Shown here piece by piece: positions 26,288 to 33,871 of a stretch of DNA of 64,000 nt. This DNA comes from UBA1723 sp045642085 (GTDB lineage Bacteria; Bacteroidota; Bacteroidia; Bacteroidales; Paludibacteraceae): the NCBI GenBank assembly GCA_045642085.1, contig JAZUIF010000052.1, positions 16,173 through 80,172 of the forward strand. Reading direction: 5' to 3'. Below the pieces are notes generated by a model, which saw nothing but the letters and a program-made list of their open reading frames with translations, was not told the DNA's origin and ran no database searches. Position 1 is the stretch's first letter. Every line of letters begins with the position of its first letter. Position numbers and translations under genes: made by a program.

Positions 26288-27409
26288 ATGACAGACGACA
26301 AGAAGAAAGAGAAGCCAGTGTTGGTTGAAGGTATCGGTTGGCGATACGAGACGAAGCATAACATGCTCCGTAGGATGAAAAATCATGATTATTATGGACG
26401 CAGCATCTATATGATTACGATGGTGGTGGAAGGCAGACGGCCATTGCTGGGTGATCTCGTGTGGAAGGCCCAGGATGCCAGCGATGCCCACGTCGAAGCA
26501 AGCCTATTAGGGGCGGAGGTGGAGCGATGCTGGTTTGAGATCCAGGAGCATTATCCCGATGCAGAGCCTTTGAGGCTCCAGCTTATGCCCGATCATATCC
26601 ATGGCTTGATTTTTATTAAGAGGGAACAGGAGGCACATTTGGGGAAAATTATGAATGGATTTAAGATTGGCTGCAATAAGGCATATCGAAGGATAATTTT
26701 GGGATCTGAGGAGTGTTCAGAGGCATTGCCTCTGAATACAGGAGGGGCATTGCCTCTAAATACAGGAGGGGCATTGCCTCTGAAGAAAGGCCCGAAGCAT
26801 CCAAAGAAAGGAATGCTCTTCTCCCCCGGCTATAATGATTCCATTCTCAAAAGAAAGGGGCAATTGGATATTATGATCCGATATATGGATGATAATCCCC
26901 GTAGATTGGCAATCAAAAGAATGAATCCTGATTTATTTAAGGTGGTGAGGAATATGGAGATTGGTGGAAGATCTTATGCTGCTATCGGCAATCTTTGGCT
27001 ATTGGATAGGCCGGTGAGGATGCAGGTGAGATGCCACAGGGATAAATCAGCTGAGAATTTGGCATTCATTGAGAAGCAGAAGGAATTCTTCTTGAAAGAG
27101 GGTGCAGAGGGAGCGGTGATTGTGAGCCCATGCATATCGACGGGAGAGAAGGAGATTGCCCGTGCTGCACTCGATGCAAAAATTCCACTTATAACGATAC
27201 TTGAGAATGGTTTTAATCCCATGTATAAGCCGTCTGGCAAGTATTTTGATGCTTGTGTGGATGGATTATTGTTGATGCTGGCACCATGGGATTACCATAC
27301 GGAGAAGCACAAAATAACTCGTGGCCAATGCAATGAGCTCAATGAGATGGCGAAGATGATCAGTAATGTGCCTTGGGAAGATGATGACCTCGGATTTAAG
27401 AATGCTTAA
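26288..27409 (+). CDS. REP-associated Y1 (HUH) transposase with extra C-terminal domain
   Basis: A 373-residue protein. The HUH motif is His103-Ile-His105 (LMPDHIHGLIF) and a candidate nucleophile is Tyr182 (YNDSIL), followed by GQLDIMIRYMDDNPRRL, as in REP-associated transposases of Bacteroidetes. Residues 145-168 are a three-unit repeat (ALPLNTGG type) encoded by palindromic 24-bp units between the HUH motif and the Tyr region. The last 130 residues (about 240-373) contain AVIVSPCISTGEKEIARAA and IPLITILENGF, a Rossmann-like pattern reminiscent of the SLOG/DprA fold; this is inference. No terminal repeats or target duplications are visible, so it may be a resident single-copy gene acting on REP-like palindromes. 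Confidence 0.75.
   Translation: MTDDKKKEKPVLVEGIGWRYETKHNMLRRMKNHDYYGRSIYMITMVVEGRRPLLGDLVWKAQDASDAHVEASLLGAEVERCWFEIQEHYPDAEPLRLQLMPDHIHGLIFIKREQEAHLGKIMNGFKIGCNKAYRRIILGSEECSEALPLNTGGALPLNTGGALPLKKGPKHPKKGMLFSPGYNDSILKRKGQLDIMIRYMDDNPRRLAIKRMNPDLFKVVRNMEIGGRSYAAIGNLWLLDRPVRMQVRCHRDKSAENLAFIEKQKEFFLKEGAEGAVIVSPCISTGEKEIARAALDAKIPLITILENGFNPMYKPSGKYFDACVDGLLLMLAPWDYHTEKHKITRGQCNELNEMAKMISNVPWEDDDLGFKNA
26718..26783. repeat. 24-bp tandem palindromic repeat inside the transposase gene
   Basis: Nearly three units of 24 bases. Each contains GGCATTGCC, and the first forms a perfect palindrome, CAGAGGCA-T-TGCCTCTG, at 26718-26734. The repeat keeps the reading frame. Confidence 0.7.
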
Positions 27410-27452
27410 CTATTCATTTCTAATTTTGCCTTCCTCGTTTATCATTTTTTCA

Positions 27453-27460
27453 TATCTTTG
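27453..27460 (+). promoter_or_regulatory. -7 box of the exported protein gene at 27500
   Basis: TATCTTTG, 39 bases before the ATG. Confidence 0.45.
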
Positions 27461-27499
27461 CTACAAATAAAAACTGTGAAAAATTTAATACTACTAAAG

Positions 27500-28267
27500 A
27501 TGAAGAAATTTATTTTGCTTATGACGGTGCTTATGGCGTCTATGGTAGCGTCGGCACAGGATACAATCAATTTTCATAATGGCAGAGTTGAGGCGGCTAA
27601 GGTGATGGAAGTCGGTATGGGCAAGATCAAGTATAAGAAGATTGCTAACCTTGATGGCCCGTTGTATTTGCTTGACGAGTCTGAAGTGGCGTCGATCAAG
27701 TATCAGAATGGCGACGTGGAGACATTTGCCCAGCCTGTTCAGGTTGCACCAGTTGAGTCTTATTCTCCGGTGCGTCAGAGAAGAGTGGTGTTGCAGGCAG
27801 GACCTGTTTTCGTGGACAGAACATATAATTTGAGTCCAGCTTCATATCCATTGACATATTGCAAGGAGTCGCCGTCAGGAATTGCTTTCGACGGAGATTA
27901 TATTTCTGAGCAGGATGCTTCAAATATGCTTGGCTACAATTATAATACTTTTCTACAGAATGAGCGACGGTACCGTTCTGGTCGTGTGATGTGGATTGCT
28001 GGTGCAGCTTTGATTTTTGTATCCGGACCAATTGCTATAGATGCAGCTATAGAAGACTCATATATCGCAAGAGAGGTATCGTTGGCAGCTTTGACAGCAG
28101 GTTTGGTGTTGGTGCCAGTAGGTGTGGTAAGATTCGCATCTGGCAAGGTGAGAATGAAGAGAGTGTTGAAGGATTACAACTTAGATTATAATTCAAGGAA
28201 AAACGGTTCTGCTGAGTTGAAGTTTGGTTTGACTGGAAATGGGGTTGGAATGAATTTGACATTCTAA
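27500..28267 (+). CDS. Hypothetical exported protein
   Basis: A 255-residue protein from ATG 27500; the longer frame from 27458 lacks a good signal. The signal peptide is residues 1-19 (VASAQ). Residues 20-75 (DTINFHNGRVEAAKVMEVGMGKI...) form a short beta domain that I recall as common in Bacteroidales exported proteins. A hydrophobic hairpin (about 165-215) suggests two membrane helices. The end GLTGNGVGMNLTF is typical of an outer-membrane protein C-terminus. No function can be given. Confidence 0.6.
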   Translation: MKKFILLMTVLMASMVASAQDTINFHNGRVEAAKVMEVGMGKIKYKKIANLDGPLYLLDESEVASIKYQNGDVETFAQPVQVAPVESYSPVRQRRVVLQAGPVFVDRTYNLSPASYPLTYCKESPSGIAFDGDYISEQDASNMLGYNYNTFLQNERRYRSGRVMWIAGAALIFVSGPIAIDAAIEDSYIAREVSLAALTAGLVLVPVGVVRFASGKVRMKRVLKDYNLDYNSRKNGSAELKFGLTGNGVGMNLTF

Positions 28268-28301
28268 GACATACGTTAACGAAGACGAAAACGAAAATAT
28301 A

Positions 28302-28332
28302 AAGACGCGATGGTAATGCCACCGCGTCTTTC
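28302..28332. terminator. Bidirectional terminator
   Basis: AAGACGCG-A-TGG pairs with CCA-C-CGCGTCTT between two convergent genes, with short T or A tracts on both sides. Confidence 0.6.
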
Positions 28333-28349
28333 TTATGTTATCGTTATCG

Positions 28350-29165
28350 TCAATTCTTCGAGTATTTCTCAAGAATCTCCGCATTCCATTTTGTTCTTTC
28401 CTCATCGAATATCCAGCCCCACTTATTGAAGTATTTGATCATGTTCTTCATGTGGATTAGGAGCATCTTATTGCTTTTGTACGACGCAGCTCCATGTTTA
28501 TGAGTCACCACAGCACCTGGCCAGAACATTGTGCGGTATTGCTTGTGCATTCGTCGAGTGATGTCGATATCTTCAGGATAAAGGAAGAATCTTTCGTCGA
28601 ATAGTCCAACTGATTCGAAGCATTTGACGCGGAAGAACATGAAGCAACCGTGGTGGTATGGGATATTCATCTCGCTCTTGTGGTCGTTGAACTTCAAAAG
28701 GTATTTATAGTTCATCTTCTCTCCCCAACTGTCGGGAAGGAAGCGACGGAAAATCAAATTGACAGGAGTAGGGAGCATACGTACTGTGTACTGCTGGTCT
28801 CCGTTAGGATAAAGGATGTTAGGCTGCACCATAGCCACATCTTCATTCTCTGTCATATATTTTGTGATTGCTGGGATCACACCAGTATTGAAGAAGACGT
28901 CAGCATTGATTACAAGGTGGTAGTCGGAACCAGTAGCGATAGCTTTTTTGATAGCTGCGTTGTGGCCTCCACCGTAGCCTAGATTCTTTCCGTTGAAGAA
29001 ATATTCCACATTCGAGATGTTCTCACAGAACGAACGTAAGTCGTCGGAAGGAGAATTGTCAGAAACGTACACATGATCAATGCCGTCTGCCAACATTGAG
29101 TCTATGCACTTCTGCAATTCCTCGCGTTCAGTTATGTAAGTTACAATCGATGCTGTAATTTTCAT
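28350..29165 (-). CDS. Family 2 glycosyltransferase (rhamnosyltransferase-like)
   Basis: A 271-residue protein from ATG 29165; five extra codons upstream start with TTG. GT-A fold: ASIVTYITE at the N-terminus, NLGYGGGHNAAI at about 75-86 for nucleotide binding, and NADVFF near 105 as the metal-binding motif replacing DxD. HHGCFMFFR with a following FLYPEDIDITRRM near 200 contains the putative catalytic base. It probably transfers a sugar from an NDP-sugar during polysaccharide or glycan synthesis at the cytoplasmic face. It stands alone, so the glycan is unknown. Confidence 0.8.
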   Translation of the reverse strand: MKITASIVTYITEREELQKCIDSMLADGIDHVYVSDNSPSDDLRSFCENISNVEYFFNGKNLGYGGGHNAAIKKAIATGSDYHLVINADVFFNTGVIPAITKYMTENEDVAMVQPNILYPNGDQQYTVRMLPTPVNLIFRRFLPDSWGEKMNYKYLLKFNDHKSEMNIPYHHGCFMFFRVKCFESVGLFDERFFLYPEDIDITRRMHKQYRTMFWPGAVVTHKHGAASYKSNKMLLIHMKNMIKYFNKWGWIFDEERTKWNAEILEKYSKN

Positions 29166-29322
29166 TTCTTCCTTTTGCAATGTACGGCTTTATTATTTTG
29201 TAATTTAATGCACCTTTTTTACGAAATCGCACAATCATTTGCGAGTCTCTACGTGCTACGTACTTTTTGCGAGTCGCAAATATAGTATAAATTTCCTAAA
29301 TTTCCGACTCTTTTGTATAAAA
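29166..29322. other. Short intergenic stretch with degenerate palindromes
   Basis: Contains ATTTGCGAGTC and a downstream GCGAGTCGCAAAT forming a loose inverted repeat (about 29238-29280), and TTTTGTATAAAAC at 29311-29323, a 13-base motif repeated at 30024-30036. No gene is seen. Confidence 0.4.
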
Positions 29323-29958
29323 CTACAAAGACAATTGGAATTTTCTGTCGACAAAAGTGTAGTCTAGCACTCCGAATCGTACAAGTTTAGCTATCAGTTG
29401 CTGCACAACGCGTCTGTCGATATCATGAGTTTTCGCAAATTTATTGATTGAGAAACAATGTGTTTCTATCTCTTTAAGGAGATCTTTTTCAGTGTCTGTG
29501 AACTCAATAGTCACGCCATATTGCATTCCTCCCTGTTGCCAAATTTCAAGATGGATAGCTGTGGCTTGGATGTTCTCGTCGGCTATTCTCACGTAGGCCC
29601 ATTTGCGGTTTTCTTCATCAATGGCATAGATGGGTTTTATGCTTGATTCGGGAATTGTAACTTCGAGGACTGTCTTCCCGTCGACTTTATGCGGAGTGAT
29701 AGAAAACTCTGGGTGGGGGGTGCAATAGACGTTTGCTGCGGCTTCTGCCATGTATGCCTCCTCCTCTGAACTTACACCAGACACTTTACCGTTATCTTTC
29801 ACTCCGATCAGCAGTCTGCCTCCTTCAGTGTTGGCAAAAGCGGAGAAACTTTTGGCTATTTTCCTTGCGTCGGAAATCTCAAATTTGAAGTCCTGATTGA
29901 TATGTTCACCCTCCTCAATCAACGAATGTATATAGTCTGCAGAATCTTGCGGTTTCAT
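29323..29958 (-). CDS. AlbA_2 (Schlafen-type) putative DNA-binding regulator
   Basis: A 211-residue protein. Residues 15-120 fit the AlbA_2 domain: E-x-x-x-DFKFE near 20, SAFANTEGGRLLIGVKDNG near 38-56 and VTIPESS near 104. It was formerly called divergent AAA-4. A winged-helix-like C-terminus (about 160-211, FSINKFAKTHDIDRRVVQQLIAKLVRFGVLD) could bind DNA. It is shorter than the full-length family, lacking the C-terminal ATPase-like part. It is divergent from a ribbon-helix-helix gene across 98 bases, and both probably share a control region. Confidence 0.75.
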   Translation of the reverse strand: MKPQDSADYIHSLIEEGEHINQDFKFEISDARKIAKSFSAFANTEGGRLLIGVKDNGKVSGVSSEEEAYMAEAAANVYCTPHPEFSITPHKVDGKTVLEVTIPESSIKPIYAIDEENRKWAYVRIADENIQATAIHLEIWQQGGMQYGVTIEFTDTEKDLLKEIETHCFSINKFAKTHDIDRRVVQQLIAKLVRFGVLDYTFVDRKFQLSL

Positions 29959-29980
29959 CTAATATCTTCTTTATTCAATA

Positions 29981-29988
29981 CAAAATTA
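29981..29988 (-). promoter_or_regulatory. -7 box for the AlbA_2 gene
   Basis: TAATTTTG on the minus strand, 23 bases upstream of the start. Confidence 0.4.
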
Positions 29989-30020
29989 TGCAAAACGGCT
30001 GATTTTTACATTTTAATTCA

Positions 30021-30028
30021 TATTTTTG
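30021..30028 (+). promoter_or_regulatory. -7 box for the RHH gene
   Basis: TATTTTTG on the plus strand, about 30 bases before the ATG. Confidence 0.45.
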
Positions 30029-30056
30029 TATAAAACCGTCCAAAAATCGGAGAGTT

Positions 30057-30248
30057 ATGGCAGTGCCAAGAAACAAATCTTTAATTAGAGACCGCCGTGT
30101 GGTGGTGAATTTGAATGAGAAGGAGTACGAGGCTCTTTCCCAGTATTGCCGTAAACATAAGATTCAAAAATCAGATTTCGTCAGACGTATTGTTTTTCAG
30201 GAAATCATGGCTAAACAATATGCTGAGGCTCCGACGTTGTTTGATTAG
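30057..30248 (+). CDS. Small ribbon-helix-helix-like protein
   Basis: A 63-residue protein. RRVVVNLNEKEYEALSQYCRK (about 14-34) followed by SDFVRRIVFQEI has the beta-helix-helix pattern of RHH/CopG DNA-binding proteins (a basic strand, then two helices). It is probably a small repressor, a mobilisation accessory or an antitoxin without an adjacent toxin. It is divergent from the AlbA_2 gene and could regulate it. Confidence 0.6.
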   Translation: MAVPRNKSLIRDRRVVVNLNEKEYEALSQYCRKHKIQKSDFVRRIVFQEIMAKQYAEAPTLFD

Positions 30249-30284
30249 GATTTTCTCTTTCACGCTCGTCCTTACGGGCTCGCG

Positions 30285-30330
30285 TTGGACGACGGAGTTA
30301 GGGCGTTCCGCCCTTAACAATCCTCATTTT
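30285..30330. repeat. REP-like hairpin
   Basis: GTTAGGGCG-TTC-CGCCCTTAAC forms a near-perfect stem between the RHH gene and tadA, in a GC-rich island unlike the surroundings. Confidence 0.4.
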
Positions 30331-30350
30331 TGAACAACTATATATTAACC

Positions 30351-30800
30351 TTATCTCTTCTTTTTGAAGAAATCCGTCATCAATGTGGTGCATTCGTTTT
30401 CAAGCACTCCCGTTTCGACGGTGGTCTTTGGATGCAAAGCGTTTGGTGCGAATTTTTGGAATCCACGTTTCTCATCCGAACTGCCAAACACTACTCTTGA
30501 GATCTGGCTCCATCCCAAAGCTCCAGCACACATGACGCATGGCTCAACAGTAACGTAAAGGGTGCAATCTGTCAGGTATTTGCCGCCAAGGTAGTCGGCT
30601 GCCATGGTGATTGCCTGCATTTCCGCGTGGGCAGTGACGTCGTGTAGGGTTTCTGTAAGATTATGAGCTGAGGCTATCACCTTGCCTGCACAGACGATCA
30701 CAGCACCAATAGGCACTTCTCCTTCTGCCAAAGCTTTTTTCGCCTCTTTCAATGCCATCTGCATGAATTTCTCATCTGTCTGAATTGTAATTTCTTCCAT
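30351..30800 (-). CDS. tadA: tRNA adenosine deaminase TadA
   Basis: A 149-residue cytidine-deaminase-fold enzyme. The zinc site is His-Ala-Glu (HAEM, near 69) with PCVMC (near 99), and GEVPIGAVIV near 26 is typical of TadA. It converts adenosine to inosine at the wobble position 34 of tRNA-Arg(ACG), which is essential in bacteria. The length is normal. A second deaminase of the same fold (guanine deaminase) occurs at 38784; the VGCK-like spacing and context favour TadA here. It follows the C10 protease gene closely (5 bases). Confidence 0.9.
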   Translation of the reverse strand: MEEITIQTDEKFMQMALKEAKKALAEGEVPIGAVIVCAGKVIASAHNLTETLHDVTAHAEMQAITMAADYLGGKYLTDCTLYVTVEPCVMCAGALGWSQISRVVFGSSDEKRGFQKFAPNALHPKTTVETGVLENECTTLMTDFFKKKR

Positions 30801-30805
30801 TCTAA

Positions 30806-33766
30806 TTATGAATTAATTATTACCTTCTTACCTCCAATCACATAGACTCCTTTGGGCAATGCTACGAATAACGATGCTTCAGATGACAGATTCACCGTGC
30901 TTATAAGTTTTCCCTCTATGTTGTATATTGGCAAAGAAGGGATGTCTACGTCTGATGATATCCATATGCCATTGTCGACGGCAAGGACTGAGATTTTTTC
31001 AGAACGGATGTCATTCAACGAATTTGAGCTTGGCCAAGTAAGTTTCATATAAGCGTAGAACGTACCGTCTTTCTTACATAGACCTATATATTGAGGCTTC
31101 TTCATATTGACATAGTCGTTCAACTTGAAATACAAAGAGATAGCTTTCGCATCTGGTTCTGGCTCATACAATAGTAATTCATAGGAACTGGTGTCTTCAA
31201 TCGAAGATGCTATTCCTATGATAATAGGAGGCAATATGGTTACGGTGTCGAGAATCGGCTTTAAGTCGATAGAAATAATCTTGTCGCCATCGTAGTCGTG
31301 TTGCAAGACTCTTCCTTGATAATCCCAAGGTATGGTAGTTCCCAAAAATCTTTCATCTTTGTCGTAGAAAGAATATAAAGCATAGCTAAGTCTAATGAAA
31401 TCGGTATCGCTGACGAAGACTGGCAAAGAATAATTAAGTTGTGCGACATTCAACGGTTCTATGACTACTGATTGGATTGCGATGGTGTCGGAATCACTTT
31501 TTACAATAAATGAGTTTTCATAGTTACTGCCTGTGCCATTCAGAATTTGGATAGCCAATGTTGTTTCGTCACCTCCACGTAATCCGTAGAAGACATGGCT
31601 GAAGGTGTCTTTTGTGTAGATCATTTCTGCGGCTACATCGAAATAGTTGTAGATTTTGAAAACTTCGTTGATGTAGTTTGTCAGTACCGGAGTCTCCTTT
31701 TCTATGATCTTGGTAGTTGATCCTCCAGCAGGTATGCTGACCATCATACCAGATGGTTTATTGTCGACAAGGAAATAAACATCATTATAAAACTCGTATG
31801 GAGTAGGATTAGAGAAAGTGACCTCAAATCTTTGTTTTGTGCCAATGCTTTTATGTATGATTGTGTCAATCTCTACTTCTTTTGAGAAGATTGTGCAGTC
31901 GGACAATTTGAATGAGACAGGCTTGAAGCTGCGGCTCACACACCATTCCTTAGTGTTAAGGTTGTTTCCACGAGAGTAGTTGTCGGTCTGCATCACTAAA
32001 AGAGTCATTTCAGTGTCAAGGTCGGGATTCTTAAATGTCGCCTTGAAATCCATCTCTTCATCATTGTAACCGTAGATGTAAGAAGTGTTTTCAACCATCA
32101 GGGTGTCTCCATTCACTACTAAAGCCAAAGTGAGATTCTTCATGCAGTTTTTGGGCATTTCTGTTTCCATTCCGATATTCAACACGATAGCCGAGTCGGC
32201 ATATTCGCACAAGAAATCAATAGCTTTAGGTTCAATCAATTCGTCGTGATCAAATGAGTCGGGGACTGTGATTGTGATTTGGTCAGACAGGCTTGATATG
32301 CGCCATCCATCATAAATAGTGTCCTGAGCGAGCACTCTTACCTTAGTCTCGTTTGATTCCAAGATATGGAGTTTGATTTCCTGTCCTATATATGACGAAT
32401 CAAACTCTTTATTTGCGATCAGAGTTATGCTGCCAGATTTGAAATAGTTTGATTTGCTGTTTCCCATAAAGACAGGATTGCCATTCATGTCAGCGTAGCC
32501 TATGGCATATAAGATATCTTCATCTGCACCGTTTTGGTTTATATCTATTGAGGCATACATCATGAATCCTGTCTCGGTTGATCTAAATCTAGTGCTGACA
32601 GTAATACCATCTTGCTTAGTCTGAACGATAGATTTTGAGGATTTTGGACGCTTATAAACTTTTGTTCCTTCTCCAGGGACCAAGCCGACAATTATCTTTT
32701 CAAAGAAGGAGTAACCGTTGCTAGGATTATTCTGCTCCCTATCTTTGCTACGTTTGTAATCCAAAATGTCGACGTCAAAATAGCCATTGTTTGAACCATT
32801 CCATCCCCAGTTGATGTGTAGGAATCCGTCCACATAACCATCGCAAATAAATGCGTGTCCACCATTGCTGTATGAAGATCCGGACATATATATAGGATGC
32901 TTCTTGCTCAACTCGTCATGGATGATGTCGAGCCAGGCTTCACGGTAGTATAGGTCTCTTGAGAAAATCTTGATAGAGTCGCTATTGAATCCGAAATAGT
33001 GGATTGCAGAGTAGACAAACATATCGGTAAGAGCCGAGCTGCCTGCTTGTTCGAAAGCTGTCTCTACGCTTCTTGCACAGTCCCACATAAGTTTGGCAAT
33101 CTCGTTGTTTAGCTCATCAGTAGTATCTTTGGGGTAGTTGTTCAAGATAAGATTCCAGTCGTAAGTTCTGCCTTCCGCTTTCTGCCCTTCAATATGATAG
33201 ATAGTGTCGGGATTAGTAGCGGAATAGTGAGCATAAGCAGGGATATCATTTTTCAGATGCGACGGGTAATCGTAGTATTTGCAAATCTGAGCCAGACACA
33301 CAGGCACACATCCCACAGGAGGACCATAACCTTCGCGGTCTGGGATAAATTTGTTGTAAGGGGAACGAGTGCCGAACACCACATCCATAAATGCTGGGAT
33401 ATTCTCTCTCACGGTTGCACTTCTCAATCCATCGTTGTGATTGTCGCAATTAGAATACATATCTAGAGCCTCTTGTAGCTGAGGAGGCAATTCATCAGAG
33501 TAGTTGTCGCCATAACCAAGCACCTTTTCACCGTCGCCGGAAACGATGCAGAATTTATCACTTGTATTATCTGAGAAAATGAAATACGAGGGAGATTCCA
33601 CTGATGCAGAGCGAAGTTGTGAGGAAGATTTCGCTCCAGTCTTCTTTAGGAAAGGCGACTCACAAAACTTTTTTGCAAGATTAATAGCATTGTCGACTAC
33701 GTTATTGGCTGCATTAGCAGGAATAACGAATAGCAAAGCCGTGAAAATATTTATAAATAATCTCAT
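30806..33766 (-). CDS. C10-family (streptopain-like) secreted cysteine protease with C-terminal sorting-like domain
   Basis: A 986-residue protein from ATG 33766. The signal peptide is residues 1-19. A Spi-type propeptide (about 20-110, SYFIFSDNTSDKFCIVSGD) precedes the peptidase. The catalytic Cys153 lies in VGCVPVCLAQ. His is in GGHAFICDGY near 320, and INWGWNG completes the oxyanion region. A long beta-rich region with Ig-like repeats follows. The last 70 residues (PIYNIEGKLISTVNLSSEASLFV, then LPKGVYVI) resemble a type A T9SS sorting domain, indicating secretion through the type IX system. In Prevotella and Bacteroides such proteases attack host proteins. Confidence 0.88.
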   Translation of the reverse strand: MRLFINIFTALLFVIPANAANNVVDNAINLAKKFCESPFLKKTGAKSSSQLRSASVESPSYFIFSDNTSDKFCIVSGDGEKVLGYGDNYSDELPPQLQEALDMYSNCDNHNDGLRSATVRENIPAFMDVVFGTRSPYNKFIPDREGYGPPVGCVPVCLAQICKYYDYPSHLKNDIPAYAHYSATNPDTIYHIEGQKAEGRTYDWNLILNNYPKDTTDELNNEIAKLMWDCARSVETAFEQAGSSALTDMFVYSAIHYFGFNSDSIKIFSRDLYYREAWLDIIHDELSKKHPIYMSGSSYSNGGHAFICDGYVDGFLHINWGWNGSNNGYFDVDILDYKRSKDREQNNPSNGYSFFEKIIVGLVPGEGTKVYKRPKSSKSIVQTKQDGITVSTRFRSTETGFMMYASIDINQNGADEDILYAIGYADMNGNPVFMGNSKSNYFKSGSITLIANKEFDSSYIGQEIKLHILESNETKVRVLAQDTIYDGWRISSLSDQITITVPDSFDHDELIEPKAIDFLCEYADSAIVLNIGMETEMPKNCMKNLTLALVVNGDTLMVENTSYIYGYNDEEMDFKATFKNPDLDTEMTLLVMQTDNYSRGNNLNTKEWCVSRSFKPVSFKLSDCTIFSKEVEIDTIIHKSIGTKQRFEVTFSNPTPYEFYNDVYFLVDNKPSGMMVSIPAGGSTTKIIEKETPVLTNYINEVFKIYNYFDVAAEMIYTKDTFSHVFYGLRGGDETTLAIQILNGTGSNYENSFIVKSDSDTIAIQSVVIEPLNVAQLNYSLPVFVSDTDFIRLSYALYSFYDKDERFLGTTIPWDYQGRVLQHDYDGDKIISIDLKPILDTVTILPPIIIGIASSIEDTSSYELLLYEPEPDAKAISLYFKLNDYVNMKKPQYIGLCKKDGTFYAYMKLTWPSSNSLNDIRSEKISVLAVDNGIWISSDVDIPSLPIYNIEGKLISTVNLSSEASLFVALPKGVYVIGGKKVIINS

Positions 33767-33843
33767 ATTCAGAATGATTAGATTTACAAATGTGCAAAAA
33801 AAATATGGATCAACCAAGATTTGCTGTAAATGATAAAATTGAT

Positions 33844-33851
33844 TATTTTTG
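33844..33851 (+). promoter_or_regulatory. -7 box of the sulfatase-family gene
   Basis: TATTTTTG, 20 bases before the ATG at 33872. Confidence 0.5.
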
Positions 33852-33871
33852 CGTCATTAAATAAAATTTAG

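Noticed and set aside
29166..29322. Attachment repeat for a mobile unit
   Set aside because: The repeat is 13 bases and AT-rich, so chance is likely; it is kept only as a weak observation.
30806..33766. Start codon at 33817 for the C10 protease
   Set aside because: The extra residues do not form part of a signal peptide; the ATG at 33766 gives a clean one.
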